Source of the DNA: Microbacterium sp. ET2 | Lineage (GTDB): Bacteria; Actinomycetota; Actinomycetes; Actinomycetales; Microbacteriaceae | Reading direction: 5' to 3' | Length of the DNA stretch: 64,000 nucleotides | NCBI RefSeq assembly: GCF_030347395.1 | Contig: NZ_CP128170.1 | Coordinates: 3,410,001 to 3,474,000, forward strand | Shown here: positions 16,058-25,340 of the stretch, in pieces | Numbering within the stretch: the first letter of the stretch is position 1 | How the letters are laid out: the number at the start of each line of letters is the position of its first letter | Made by a program: the position numbers and the translations under genes | The notes under the pieces: generated by a model | Databases searched by the model: none | Seen by the model: only the letters and a program-made list of their open reading frames with translations | What the model was told of the DNA's origin: nothing

Positions 16058-17106
16058 GCGGGTCGGTGCTCGAGGTCGACCTCGACCTCCTCGCGCGGAA
16101 CCTCGCCCGCGTCCGAGCGGCCATCGCGCCCGCCGAGCTCATGCTGGTGGTCAAGAACGACGCGTACGGGCACGGCGTGGAGGCCGTTGTCGCGCGTGCG
16201 CGGCGCGAGGGCGTCCGCTGGTTCGGGGGCTTCGATGTGGCCACGGGCGCGCGGGTGCGAGAGGTCGCGGGAGAGGGCGCGCGCATCTTCGTGTGGATCG
16301 CCGATACGCCCGAACAGGTCTCCGCGGCCATCGAACTGGATCTCGACATCGGGGTGGGTGATCGCCGACTCCTCGATGACGTCGCCGCGCGGCGTGGGGG
16401 ACCGCGCGCCGCGCGGGTGCATCTGAAGATCGACACGGGGCTGCGCCGCAACGGCGTCCGGCCCGAGGAGTGGCCCGAGTTCGTCGAGCTCGCCGCGGCG
16501 GCCGAACGGGCGGGGAGCCTCGTCGTCGAGGGGATCTGGAGCCACATCGCCGAAGCATCCGATGAGGACGACGACATCGCCCGCGCCCGGTTCGGACAGG
16601 CCGTGCGGACGGCGGAGACGGCAGGGCTTCGGCCGCGCTGGCGCCACCTCGCTGCAAGCGCCGCGGCATTCGCCCGACCGGAGTTCCGCTACGACATCGC
16701 CCGGGTCGGGGCGTTCTGCTTCGGCATCCGTCCCGCCGGCGGGCCCGGCGAAGCCGAGCTGGGGGTGCGGCCCATCGCCCGCTGGGAGGCACCCGTCCTC
16801 GAGGTGGCAGGCGACGTGGTGCGCATCGGTGTAGGTGCGCGCGACGGGCTGTTCAGCTCACTGGCGTCGCACGCTCGGATCGCAACGCCCGGAGGAGCGC
16901 GCAGACTCCTCGCCGTCGCCGGGGCGACGTCGGACGTCGCGGCGTGGCCCGGAGCCGGGGTAGGCGATCGCGTCATCGTCTACGGCGATGCCGCCCGCGA
17001 CGAAGAAACCGCGACCTCGCTCGCCGAAATGATCGGATCGATCGGCGAAGAGGTCGCGGTCCGTGTCTCGCCGCTGGTGCCCCGGCGCTACCGGGGCCTG
17101 CGATGA
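16054..17106 (+). CDS. Alanine racemase with degenerate C-terminal domain
   Basis: 350 residues, starting by GTGA overlap with the preceding gene. The N-terminal PLP barrel is intact: VVKNDAYGHG with PLP lysine K34, KIDTGLRRNGVRP, GIWSHIAEASDEDD, and R.GAFCFGIRP. The C-terminal domain has lost the catalytic features. VRIGVGA stands where VSYG should be, and neither a GYADG-like loop nor the Met-Asp pair is present. In alanine racemase each active site is built from the barrel of one subunit and the C-terminal domain of the other. The natural inference is a heterodimer with the upstream protein that makes D-alanine for peptidoglycan. An ordinary alr gene elsewhere in the genome cannot be excluded. 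Confidence 0.8.
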   Translation: MSGSVLEVDLDLLARNLARVRAAIAPAELMLVVKNDAYGHGVEAVVARARREGVRWFGGFDVATGARVREVAGEGARIFVWIADTPEQVSAAIELDLDIGVGDRRLLDDVAARRGGPRAARVHLKIDTGLRRNGVRPEEWPEFVELAAAAERAGSLVVEGIWSHIAEASDEDDDIARARFGQAVRTAETAGLRPRWRHLAASAAAFARPEFRYDIARVGAFCFGIRPAGGPGEAELGVRPIARWEAPVLEVAGDVVRIGVGARDGLFSSLASHARIATPGGARRLLAVAGATSDVAAWPGAGVGDRVIVYGDAARDEETATSLAEMIGSIGEEVAVRVSPLVPRRYRGLR

Positions 17107-17109
17107 TGG

Positions 17110-17328
17110 TCAGTCTTCGCTGCTGAGGCGCGCGGTCTCGTCGTGCCACGACGTGGCGACGGCACGCAGCTTCTCTTCGTACTTGCGGCCGTGGTGAGCG
17201 CAGAACAGCAGCTCGCTGCCGTTGACCTCGGCTGCGATGTAGGCCTGAGCTCCGCAGGAATCGCAGCGGTCCACCGCGGTCAGGCGGTATTCGAGGACGG
17301 CCGTCTCAGAAGGTGTCGAAAGTGTCAT
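17110..17328 (-). CDS. DUF7455-type small zinc-ribbon protein
   Basis: 72 residues from the ATG at 17328, which has a GAGGAGG ribosome site. The sequence holds CDSCGAQAYIAAEVNGSELLFCAHHGRKYEEKL; the C-x2-C ... C-x2-H arrangement suggests a single bound zinc. Small proteins of this type are conserved in actinobacteria, often near sigma factor or topoisomerase genes, and their function is unknown. It lies between the racemase locus and the topoisomerase B gene, on the opposite strand from both. Confidence 0.75.
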   Translation of the reverse strand: MTLSTPSETAVLEYRLTAVDRCDSCGAQAYIAAEVNGSELLFCAHHGRKYEEKLRAVATSWHDETARLSSED

Positions 17329-17482
17329 CGCGGTGCCTCCTCGGGAATGTGACTCTCGGCGTGGTCTCCACATACAACCACGGCATTGTTACGGTCATGC
17401 CGCGATCCGATGACCGTTCGCTGAGCGCGTACGGCGGCGCCCGTCGGTCGTGTCTGTGCAAGGCGGGGTCGGGACCCCCGGT

Positions 17483-17488
17483 TAGCCT
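17483..17488 (+). promoter_or_regulatory. -10 box of the topoisomerase B gene (leaderless)
   Basis: TAGCCT ends eight bases before the GTG at 17497, which supports that GTG rather than the TTG at 17488 as the start. Confidence 0.45.
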
Positions 17489-17496
17489 TGGAGATT

Positions 17497-19569
17497 GTGA
17501 CCGCCGCTGAGTATTCCGCCCACCACCTCCAGGTGCTCGAAGGACTCGAGGCCGTCCGCAAACGTCCGGGCATGTACATAGGCTCGACCGATGCCCGGGG
17601 GCTGATGCACTGCCTCTGGGAGATCATCGACAATGCCGTCGACGAAGCGCTCGGCGGTCATGGAGATCACATCGACGTCGTGCTCCACAGTGACGGCAGC
17701 GTCGAGGTCCGCGACCGTGCCCGCGGCATCCCGGTGGATGTCGAGCCCCGCACAGGGCTCACCGGCGTCGAGGTCGTCTTCACCAAGCTCCATGCGGGCG
17801 GCAAGTTCGGCGGGGGGTCGTACGCGGCCTCCGGAGGTCTCCACGGCGTGGGTGCGTCCGTGGTCAACGCGCTGTCAGAACGCCTCGACGTCGAAGTCGA
17901 CCGCGGCGGCAAGACCTATGCGATGTCGTTCCACCGCGGTGAGCCGGGAGTGTTCGCGGGCCCGGGTCCGGACTCTCCCTTCACCCCCTTCGAAGAGAGC
18001 AGCGAGCTGCGCGTGGTCGGGAAGGCGCCGCGTGGCGCGACGGGAACGCGCATCCGCTACTGGGCCGACCGGCAGATCTTCACCCGGGATGCCGCGTTCT
18101 CCGTCGAGGAGCTGGAACAGCGTGTCCGGCAGACGGCCTTCCTCGTCCCCGGTCTGCAGATCGTCGTGCGTGACGAACGCGCCGGCGATCCCGTCGAGAC
18201 GGCCTACCGGTTCGACGGCGGCATCTCGGAGTTCGTAGAGTTCCTCGCCCCCGACGCCGGTGTCACCGACGTCTGGCGGCTGACGGGCACCGGGGTGTTC
18301 ACCGAGACCGTCCCCGTGCTGCAGCCCACCGGCGCGATGATCCCCACCGAGGTCGAGCGCACCTGCGAAGTCGACATCGCGCTGCGGTGGGGGATCGGCT
18401 ACGACACCGTCGCCCGCTCCTTCGTCAACATCATCGCCACGCCCAAAGGCGGCACCCATCAGCAGGGATTCGAGCAGGGGCTGATGAAGGTGCTGCGCGC
18501 ACAGGTGGAGCAGAACGCCCGTCGGCTGAAGGTCGGCAACGACAAGATCGAGAAGGACGACATCCTCGCCGGCCTCACCACGGTGATGACGGTCAGGCTG
18601 CCCGAGCCCCAGTTCGAGGGCCAGACCAAGGAGGTGCTGGGCACCCCGGCGGTCCGCCAGATCGTGGCTCAGGTCGTTTCGAAGGAGCTCACCGCACGCT
18701 TCTCCTCCACCAAACGCGACGACAAGGCTCAGACATCGCTGGTGCTGGACAAGGTCGTCTCGGAGATGAAGGCGCGCATCTCGGCGCGCACGCACAAAGA
18801 GACGCAGCGTCGCAAGAACGCGCTCGAGTCGTCGTCGCTGCCGGCGAAGCTGGCCGACTGCCGCACGAACGATGTCGCCGAATCCGAGCTCTTCATCGTC
18901 GAGGGCGACTCGGCGCTCGGCACGGCCAAGCTCGCGCGCAACAGCGAATACCAGGCGCTGCTGCCGATCCGCGGCAAGATCCTCAACGTGCAGAAGGCCT
19001 CGATCAGCGACATGCTGTCCAACGCCGAGTGCGCGTCGATCATCCAGGTGATCGGCGCGGGTTCGGGGCGGTCCTTCGACCTCGAGGCCGCGCGGTACGG
19101 CAAAGTCATCCTGATGAGCGATGCCGACGTGGACGGTGCGCACATCCGTACGCTTTTGCTCACCCTGTTCTTCCGCTACATGCGCCCGCTCGTGGAGGCC
19201 GGACGGGTGTTCGCCGCCGTCCCGCCCCTTCACCGGGTGATCGTGATGCACCCCGGAACGAAACCCAACGAGACGATCTACACCTTCAGCGAACAGGAGC
19301 TGCACACTCTGCTCACCAAGCTCACGAAGGCGGGCAAGCGCTGGCAGGAGCCGGTGCAGCGGTACAAGGGGCTCGGCGAGATGGACGCCGACCAGCTCGC
19401 GACGACGACGATGGATCGGGGCGGGCGGATGCTCCGGAGGGTGCGTGTGCAGGACGCCGAGGCGGCTTCGAGCGTCTTCGAACTGCTGATGGGCACCGAC
19501 GTCGCCCCCCGGCGCGAGTTCATCGTCGATTCCAGCGACCGGCTGTCGCGGGAGCGCATCGACGCCTGA
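17497..19569 (+). CDS. parE: DNA topoisomerase IV / gyrase-like subunit B
   Basis: 690 residues. A GHKL ATPase domain (EGLEAVRKRPGMYIGST, IIDNAVDEALGGHG, GGLHGVGASVVNALS) is followed by a transducer domain and a Toprim domain (ESELFIVEGDSALGTAKLARN, MSDADVDGAHIRTLLL), then the C-terminal end VFELLMGTDVAPRREFI. It supplies ATP hydrolysis for type II topoisomerase strand passage. The subunit A gene faces it 10 bases away, tail to tail. That unusual arrangement and the sequence fit the Micrococcales topoisomerase IV pair rather than the gyrBA operon near the origin. The start at 17497 gives MTAAEYSAHHLQ. Confidence 0.87.
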   Translation: MTAAEYSAHHLQVLEGLEAVRKRPGMYIGSTDARGLMHCLWEIIDNAVDEALGGHGDHIDVVLHSDGSVEVRDRARGIPVDVEPRTGLTGVEVVFTKLHAGGKFGGGSYAASGGLHGVGASVVNALSERLDVEVDRGGKTYAMSFHRGEPGVFAGPGPDSPFTPFEESSELRVVGKAPRGATGTRIRYWADRQIFTRDAAFSVEELEQRVRQTAFLVPGLQIVVRDERAGDPVETAYRFDGGISEFVEFLAPDAGVTDVWRLTGTGVFTETVPVLQPTGAMIPTEVERTCEVDIALRWGIGYDTVARSFVNIIATPKGGTHQQGFEQGLMKVLRAQVEQNARRLKVGNDKIEKDDILAGLTTVMTVRLPEPQFEGQTKEVLGTPAVRQIVAQVVSKELTARFSSTKRDDKAQTSLVLDKVVSEMKARISARTHKETQRRKNALESSSLPAKLADCRTNDVAESELFIVEGDSALGTAKLARNSEYQALLPIRGKILNVQKASISDMLSNAECASIIQVIGAGSGRSFDLEAARYGKVILMSDADVDGAHIRTLLLTLFFRYMRPLVEAGRVFAAVPPLHRVIVMHPGTKPNETIYTFSEQELHTLLTKLTKAGKRWQEPVQRYKGLGEMDADQLATTTMDRGGRMLRRVRVQDAEAASSVFELLMGTDVAPRREFIVDSSDRLSRERIDA

Positions 19570-19579
19570 CCGGCGTCGC

Positions 19580-22033
19580 TCAGCGCACCACGGTGCCGAG
19601 GGCTCCGACGACCGCATCGAGCGGGGTTCCCGACGCATCGCGTCGTGCCCCCGCCGCCGGCAGCTGACGGACCGCGCCGTCGGTGCCGACCGCCCGCGGC
19701 TCGGAACCGACCCATGCCAGGCTCAGCGTGTCCTCCCCCCGGAGGAAGCGGTGCGCACGCACCCCGCCGGTGCCGCGCCCCTTCGCGGGGTACTCGGTGA
19801 ACGCCGAGACCTTGGCGGATCCGGCGTCGGTGCCCGCGAGAGCCGCGGAGGCACCCGCGACGGTGACCACGACGGCGTCGAATGCCGAGCCGCCGACGAC
19901 GAAGAATCCGATCGCCTCCACACCCGGGGAGAGCCTCATTCCGGCCATCCCCCCGGCGGCGCGGCCCTGGGGCCGGACGGAGGAGGCATCGAACCGCAGC
20001 AGCTGCGCATCCGCGGCGACGAACACCAGCTCCGCACCGTCGGGCGCGAGGGCGGCCCCCACGACGCGGTCGCCGTCCTTCAGCGAGATGATCGCGACGT
20101 CGTGTTTACCCGCGAGCTCGGATGCCGCGACGCGCTTGACCACGCCCTGCGCGGTTCCGAGCGCGATCGGCGGGTCGGACGCCAGAGGCACCAGGGCGAT
20201 CACGTGCTCGTCGCCGCTGAGGCCGAGGTACTGGTCGGCGCGGGTGCCGGCCGACAGCTGGACCGAGTTCCCGGGAACGGAGGGCAGATCCACGGGCGAG
20301 AACCGGACGAGGCGACCTGCGGTGGTGACCGCGCCCACGTCTGCGCGGGTCGTGGTGTCGACAGCGGAACGCACAGCGTCGTGCTTCGATCGCCGCGACG
20401 GCGTGACGACGCCGCCGCCCGGCGCATCCGGCGCCCGCTCGGCGCGCACCATGCGCCCCGTCGATGAGAGGAACACCCGGCAGGGCACGTCGGCGATCTG
20501 TAGGTCGACGGGCCCTGCCGACTTCGACGACCGCGTGGCGACCGGACCGCCGTTGAGCAGGAGTGTCCGCCGCGGGGTGCCGAGCGCTTCGGCGGTGGCT
20601 TCGAGCTCTGCGGCCACCCGGGCCCGAAGCAGGGCGGGATCGCCCAACAGCTCCACGAGGGCGTCGATCTCGGCCTTCAACGCGTCGCGTTCGGCCTCCA
20701 GTTCGATGCGGGAGAACTTCGTCAAGCGCCGCAGACGCAGCTCCAGGATGTATTCGGCCTGCACCTGGGTGAGGTCGAACACGTCCATGAGGCGGCTCCG
20801 GGCCTGCTCGCCGTCGTCGGAAGTGCGGATGACCTGGATGACCTCGTCGATGTCGAGGATCGCGATGAGGAGACCTTCGACGAGGTGGAGCCGCTCGCGG
20901 CGGCGCGCGAGGCGGTACTCGCTGCGCCGGGTGATCACGCGGATGCGGTGGTCGAGGTAGACCCGGAGCATCTCCCTCAACCCGAGAGTCTTGGGCTGGC
21001 CGTCGACGAGGGCGACGTTGTTGATGCCGAAGGAGTCCTCCAGCGGCGTGAGACGGTACAGCTGCTCGAGCACGGCGTTCGGGTCGAACCCCGTCTTCAC
21101 GCCGATGACCAGACGAAGACCCTTCGTCCGGTCACTGAGATCGGTGACGTCGGCGATGCCGGTGAGCTTCTTGCTCGTGACGGCGTCCTTGATCTTCTCG
21201 ATCACGCGCTCCGGACCCACGAGGTACGGCAACTCTGTGACGACGAGTCCCGTCCGGCGCGGGCCCAGACTCTCGATCGACACTTTCGCCCGGGTGCGGA
21301 AGGACCCGCGCCCCGCGGCGTAGGCGTCGCGGATCCCGTCGAGTCCGACGATGATCCCCCCCGAAGGCAGGTCGGGGCCGGGGACGAACTCCATCAGCTC
21401 TTCGAGGCTCGCTTCGGGATTCTCCAGCAGATGCACGGCCGCGGCGACGACCTCGATGAGGTTGTGCGGGGCCATGTTGGTCGCCATTCCCACCGCGATG
21501 CCTGAGGCGCCGTTGACGAGCAGGTTGGGGAACGCTGCCGGGAGCACCTCCGGCTGCTGGAACTGGCCGTCGTAGTTGGGGATGAAGTCCACGACGTCTT
21601 CATCGAGGTCGGCGGTCATCGCCAGCGCCGGGGGAGCGAGCCGCGCCTCGGTGTAACGCGGGGCCGCGGGACCGTCGTCGAGCGAGCCGAAGTTGCCGTG
21701 TCCGTCGACCAGGGGCACCCGCAGGGAGAACGGCTGAGCCAGGCGCACGAGGGCGTCGTAGATGGGAGCATCACCGTGCGGGTGCAGCTTTCCCATCACC
21801 TCGCCGACGACGCGAGCGCTCTTGACGTGCCCGCGATCGGGCCGCAGCCCCATGTCGGCCATCTGGAAGAGGATGCGTCGCTGCACGGGCTTCAATCCGT
21901 CGCGGGCGTCGGGCAGGGCCCGGGAGTAGATGACCGAGTAGGCGTACTCCAGGAACGACCCCTGCATCTCGACGGAGACGTCGACGTCCTCGATGCGCTC
22001 GGCGGGCGTGGTGTCAGCAGGTGATGCGGGCAT
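19580..22033 (-). CDS. parC: DNA topoisomerase IV / gyrase-like subunit A
   Basis: 817 residues from the ATG at 22033; upstream codons in frame are unconserved. The breakage-reunion domain is clear: SYAYSVI-type start ([27 protein letters not shown]), [18 protein letters not shown], and the active-site tyrosine in [10 protein letters not shown]. Coiled-coil and C-terminal beta-pinwheel blades follow. It cuts and rejoins the DNA gate for the ATPase subunit encoded by the convergent gene. A GyrA-box consensus is not obvious in the C-terminal part, which favours the topoisomerase IV role. Confidence 0.87.
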   Translation of the reverse strand: MPASPADTTPAERIEDVDVSVEMQGSFLEYAYSVIYSRALPDARDGLKPVQRRILFQMADMGLRPDRGHVKSARVVGEVMGKLHPHGDAPIYDALVRLAQPFSLRVPLVDGHGNFGSLDDGPAAPRYTEARLAPPALAMTADLDEDVVDFIPNYDGQFQQPEVLPAAFPNLLVNGASGIAVGMATNMAPHNLIEVVAAAVHLLENPEASLEELMEFVPGPDLPSGGIIVGLDGIRDAYAAGRGSFRTRAKVSIESLGPRRTGLVVTELPYLVGPERVIEKIKDAVTSKKLTGIADVTDLSDRTKGLRLVIGVKTGFDPNAVLEQLYRLTPLEDSFGINNVALVDGQPKTLGLREMLRVYLDHRIRVITRRSEYRLARRRERLHLVEGLLIAILDIDEVIQVIRTSDDGEQARSRLMDVFDLTQVQAEYILELRLRRLTKFSRIELEAERDALKAEIDALVELLGDPALLRARVAAELEATAEALGTPRRTLLLNGGPVATRSSKSAGPVDLQIADVPCRVFLSSTGRMVRAERAPDAPGGGVVTPSRRSKHDAVRSAVDTTTRADVGAVTTAGRLVRFSPVDLPSVPGNSVQLSAGTRADQYLGLSGDEHVIALVPLASDPPIALGTAQGVVKRVAASELAGKHDVAIISLKDGDRVVGAALAPDGAELVFVAADAQLLRFDASSVRPQGRAAGGMAGMRLSPGVEAIGFFVVGGSAFDAVVVTVAGASAALAGTDAGSAKVSAFTEYPAKGRGTGGVRAHRFLRGEDTLSLAWVGSEPRAVGTDGAVRQLPAAGARRDASGTPLDAVVGALGTVVR

Positions 22034-22081
22034 GGCGATGGGGTTCCAAAACGGAGCGGGGGAGCCGCCGGCGGGGTGTGC

Positions 22082-22087
22082 CAGACT
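22082..22087 (+). promoter_or_regulatory. -10 box of the phosphodiesterase gene (leaderless)
   Basis: CAGACT ends seven bases before the GTG at 22095, within the 61-base divergent gap to the topoisomerase A gene. Confidence 0.4.
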
Positions 22088-22094
22088 GGCCCGG

Positions 22095-23216
22095 GTGACC
22101 GTCAGCCTACCGTCGGACCCGCCCGGTGCCCGGCGCCTCACCGCGGTCGTGCCGGAGTTGATCGCATCGCTCGCGGGTGGATCCGACTGGTTCGCTCCCG
22201 CGCGGAGCGCGATCGTCTGCGTGGTCGACGGCCTCGGTGCGCACAATCTGCGAGCACGCAGCGGTCACGCGCGGTACCTGACGGCGGCGATGTCGAAGAA
22301 GGATGTCGCGCGCACCGTGTTCCCCTCCACCACCGCCGCTGCGCTGACGAGTCTGCTGACGGGGACGGAGCCGGGTACGCACGGCATCGTCGGCTATCGG
22401 GCCTTCGTCCCCGACACCGGCGAGGTGCTCAATCAACTCCGCGGGTGGGATACCCACGGATTGCCGGTCAGCTGGCAGCGCGCTGCACCGCTCTTCGGCC
22501 GGGAGGCCGAATCCGGTCGGCCGACGTTCTTCGTCTCCAAGCCCGAGTACACCGGCACGGGATTCACCGAGGCCACGCTGCGCGGTGCAGCGGCGGTGCC
22601 GGCGGAGGACTTCTCCGACCGGGTCGACCTCGCCGTCGACCTCGCGACCCGTCATCGCGGCGCCCTCATCTATCTCTACACACCGGAACTGGACGGAATC
22701 GGGCATCGTCGCGGATGGGAGTCCGACGAATGGACGGTGGGCCTGGAGGGCGTCGACGCCGCCATCGCGCGGCTCGGCGGAGCGCTGCCGGGCGATGTGG
22801 GGGCGATCGTGACCGCCGACCACGGGATGGTCGACGTCCCCCGGCACCGGCATCGGCTGCTGGTGGAGGGAAGCCCCCTGATCGAGGGCGTGGCGCAGAT
22901 CGGCGGTGAGCCTCGGATGCTTCACCTGTATGCCGATCCAGGGGCGTCCCATGCCGTCGCCGACGCGTGGCGGACGGAGTCCTCGCATGCGTGGGTCTTC
23001 ACGAGGGACGAGGCCATCGCAGGCGGCCTCTTCGGCGAGGTCGATCCCGCGGTGCGACCGCGGATCGGCGACGTCCTCGTCGCTGCGCGCGGGGCCGCCG
23101 CGTACTACGACGACCGCGACGCCGAACGCACCGGACAGCAGATGATAGGGCAGCACGGCTCGCTGACCGATGCGGAGCGGATCGTTCCGCTCATCCGCCT
23201 CGGCGCGTTCGCCTGA
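22095..23216 (+). CDS. Alkaline phosphatase family / nucleotide pyrophosphatase-like protein
   Basis: 373 residues from the GTG at 22095. [10 protein letters not shown] carries the first metal ligand, FPSTTAAAL the nucleophilic threonine, [12 protein letters not shown] follows, then [12 protein letters not shown] and [11 protein letters not shown] supply the remaining Asp and His metal ligands. This is the type I phosphodiesterase/nucleotide pyrophosphatase layout, with two zinc ions expected. No signal peptide is visible, so a cytoplasmic role is likely. Substrate unknown. It is divergent from the topoisomerase A gene and convergent with sepH. Confidence 0.85.
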   Translation: MTVSLPSDPPGARRLTAVVPELIASLAGGSDWFAPARSAIVCVVDGLGAHNLRARSGHARYLTAAMSKKDVARTVFPSTTAAALTSLLTGTEPGTHGIVGYRAFVPDTGEVLNQLRGWDTHGLPVSWQRAAPLFGREAESGRPTFFVSKPEYTGTGFTEATLRGAAAVPAEDFSDRVDLAVDLATRHRGALIYLYTPELDGIGHRRGWESDEWTVGLEGVDAAIARLGGALPGDVGAIVTADHGMVDVPRHRHRLLVEGSPLIEGVAQIGGEPRMLHLYADPGASHAVADAWRTESSHAWVFTRDEAIAGGLFGEVDPAVRPRIGDVLVAARGAAAYYDDRDAERTGQQMIGQHGSLTDAERIVPLIRLGAFA

Positions 23217-23224
23217 GCGGCGGC

Positions 23225-24268
23225 TCAGTCGTCGCCGCGCGCGCCGAAGACGATCTCGTCCCAGGAGGGCATGGACGTACGGCCCTTCCGACGTCCCGCA
23301 GCCTCGGCGACCTGCGAGGCCGACGGGTTCCTGTCGGACGAGAGGTCTTCGTCGGACGGCTCGGAGGCATCGCCGTATCCGGGCTCGAGGGCGTCGAAGA
23401 GGGCGACGGGCTGCGGTGCTGCCGTGCGCTCGCGCGCCTCTTCCGCGCCGGGGAGGGGCTCACGCTGGCCGCGACGGCGGCGCAGGGCTTCGAGCAGGTC
23501 GGCCGTCTCTGCGGAGGTGACCGCCGGTTCGGTTGCGCGCTTGATCGCCGCCTCCTGGACCGCTGATGCGACCGGCGCGGGGATCTCGGGGTGCTCGAGG
23601 TCGGCCTCCGGCGGACGACGGGGCCCGAAGGCGCCGCTGTCGAAGCGCGAGTCGTCCTTCGTGGGAGCGGTGTCCAGGGCGCGCAGACGCGGGATCAGTC
23701 CTTCGGGGAGCGAGCCCTGACGTGACAGCTGGATCGCGTCGGCATTCAGGGGCGACAGCGTGCTGCGGCGGGGGTCGAAGCTCCACCGCGCGTCATGGTC
23801 GACGCTGTTGGCGGTGAACTCGACCTTGACGATCCAGCCCGAGGGCTCCTTCCAGCTCGTCCAGCGTTCGCCGACCGCGCCCGCTTCGTGCAGCTTGCCG
23901 CGCACCGCTGCTCCGAATGTGGGGTGCGCGTCGTGCTCGAGCTGACCGCCCAGCAGGACCGGCACGGCGAGAGCCTGACCGACGACGTGCTCGCGCTCGG
24001 CGAGCACCGGCCCTTCGAAGCGGGCGACGTCTTCCACGCGGCATCCCAGCAGCGTCGCCACCTCGGTGGTCGACAGCCCGGCACGGATGTGCGACTGGAT
24101 CTCCCGGGGACTGGGGCGGACGGCCTGGCCGTCGTGGTCGCGATCACGCCGCGTGCGGCGCAGCTCGTTGCGCAGCACCTCATCGACGGGCAGCGAGAAC
24201 CGGTCGCCCGATTCGGTCGCGAGGACGAGTCTGTCGTCCTCGGTTCCGATCACCTTGAGCTGTTCCAT
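23225..24268 (-). CDS. sepH: Septation protein SepH
   Basis: 347 residues from the ATG at 24268, which has a GGAGAGG ribosome site. The N-terminal DUF3071 domain (MEQLKVIGTEDDRLVLATE... with a helix-turn-helix-like LSTTEVATLLGCRVEDVARFEGP) is followed by a disordered, acidic middle and a conserved end, GRTSMPSWDEIVFGAR. In Streptomyces and mycobacteria SepH binds FtsZ and promotes filament assembly at septa. It is divergent from the DUF4193 gene, a conserved neighbourhood in actinobacteria. Confidence 0.9.
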   Translation of the reverse strand: MEQLKVIGTEDDRLVLATESGDRFSLPVDEVLRNELRRTRRDRDHDGQAVRPSPREIQSHIRAGLSTTEVATLLGCRVEDVARFEGPVLAEREHVVGQALAVPVLLGGQLEHDAHPTFGAAVRGKLHEAGAVGERWTSWKEPSGWIVKVEFTANSVDHDARWSFDPRRSTLSPLNADAIQLSRQGSLPEGLIPRLRALDTAPTKDDSRFDSGAFGPRRPPEADLEHPEIPAPVASAVQEAAIKRATEPAVTSAETADLLEALRRRRGQREPLPGAEEARERTAAPQPVALFDALEPGYGDASEPSDEDLSSDRNPSASQVAEAAGRRKGRTSMPSWDEIVFGARGDD

Positions 24269-24451
24269 GCGAACGCCTCTCCGACTCAGCAGTGCGGCCA
24301 TGGTGTCACAGGGACGCCTCGGCGCCGGGAATATCGTGCGCGTGGCGCATGTTCCGGTGGGTGATCGTCGCCCCCTCGCGCCTGGGGCGGCATCCGATCA
24401 CCCGCAGGCGCGCTCGTGGGCGTCCGAACCGGTCGCTGCGGCGCCGGGTGC

Positions 24452-24468
24452 GGCATTTGCGAAATGCC
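24452..24468. promoter_or_regulatory. 17-bp palindrome upstream of the DUF4193 gene
   Basis: GGCATTT and AAATGCC flank GCG in a perfect inverted repeat with lower GC than its surroundings. A TTGCGA -35-like hexamer lies inside it, and AACTAT about 19 bases downstream could be the -10. It lies in the 276-base divergent gap between sepH and the DUF4193 gene, where I see no other gene. Confidence 0.45.
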
Positions 24469-24544
24469 CACCGGTCATGCAAACTATGGCCGCCTGTTCA
24501 GGCCAGGTGCACCCGAGAATCACCGGAAGTAGAGATCCCCCCAC

Positions 24545-24838
24545 ATGGCAACCGACTACGACGCCCCCCGCAAGACCGAAGACGACAGCGAGTCGATCGA
24601 GGCGCTCAAGGAGCGTGTCCCCGACAAGATGTCCGGTTCGGTGGACGTCGAGGACGCCGACAACCCCTCGGGCTTCGAGCTGCCCGGCGCCGACCTGTCC
24701 GACCTCGAGCTCGACGTGGTCGTGCTCCCTCCCCAGGAGGACGAGTTCACCTGCATGAACTGCTTCCTCGTCAAGCACCGCTCGCAGCTGGACCACGAGG
24801 GCGGCGACGGGCCGATCTGCCGGGAGTGCGCGGCGTAA
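24545..24838 (+). CDS. DUF4193 family protein
   Basis: 97 residues, acidic, with a C-terminal zinc-ribbon-like CMNCFLVKHRSQL...ICRECAA. The family is found throughout actinobacteria next to dut and sepH (Rv2699c in M. tuberculosis). Its function is unknown. The 3' end overlaps the convergent DUF3093 gene by 68 bases. The start ATG follows a weak purine stretch. Confidence 0.88.
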   Translation: MATDYDAPRKTEDDSESIEALKERVPDKMSGSVDVEDADNPSGFELPGADLSDLELDVVVLPPQEDEFTCMNCFLVKHRSQLDHEGGDGPICRECAA

Positions 24839-25322
24839 TCGGCTCCGCGTCCCCGCGCCGTGCCCGCTCGATCGCGGCGATCAGGCGGTCGGGGGTGCGG
24901 GTGGAGACCACCCAGGCGGGCACCGGGTCATCCGGGTCTTCGAGCGGGATGACCACAACCGGGTCGATCCCCCCACGGATGAGATGCCACGCCCGGGGGT
25001 GCAGCTCCACCCCGCGTTTGCGACGGGCCTCTTCGCCGGTGAACCCCTGGGCAGCGCCCAGGTGACCCACCTCGATGCGGGCACGCCCGGCCCGCAGCAC
25101 CTCCCCGCGGACCTCCACCACCGGTGAGGCGGCGACCAGTGCGACGACGATGAGCGCCGCGACCGCCGCGCCGACGACGAGGGCGACCGTGGAATCGACG
25201 GGGGTGAACACCAGCGCAGCCATCGGTCCGCACAGGGCGGCAGCCACCAGCAGCCACAGGCTCGGACCCAGTCTTTCGCGGTAGAGCACCGCCTGCTCGC
25301 CGCTGCGGCGTGGCTCGGACAT
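24771..25322 (-). CDS. DUF3093 family membrane protein
   Basis: 183 residues from the ATG at 25322, which has a GAGGG ribosome site; an ATG at 25328 is too close to that site. Two adjacent membrane helices (residues ~20-60: LWLLVAAALCGPMAALVF and TVALVVGAAVAALIVVALVA) precede a soluble domain with VVEVRGEVLRAGRARIEVGHLG. The C-terminal tail is basic and overlaps the end of the DUF4193 gene. Conserved in actinobacteria (Rv2698), function unknown. Only 18 bases separate its start from that of dut. Confidence 0.85.
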   Translation of the reverse strand: MSEPRRSGEQAVLYRERLGPSLWLLVAAALCGPMAALVFTPVDSTVALVVGAAVAALIVVALVAASPVVEVRGEVLRAGRARIEVGHLGAAQGFTGEEARRKRGVELHPRAWHLIRGGIDPVVVIPLEDPDDPVPAWVVSTRTPDRLIAAIERARRGDAEPITPRTPGRSARRRPRGPAASGA

Positions 25323-25328
25323 GTGCAT

Positions 25329-25334
25329 TACCCT
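25329..25334 (+). promoter_or_regulatory. -10 box of dut (leaderless)
   Basis: TACCCT ends six bases before the GTG at 25341, so the dut mRNA is probably leaderless. It fits into the 18-base gap to the divergent DUF3093 gene. Confidence 0.5.
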
Positions 25335-25340
25335 CGTTGC

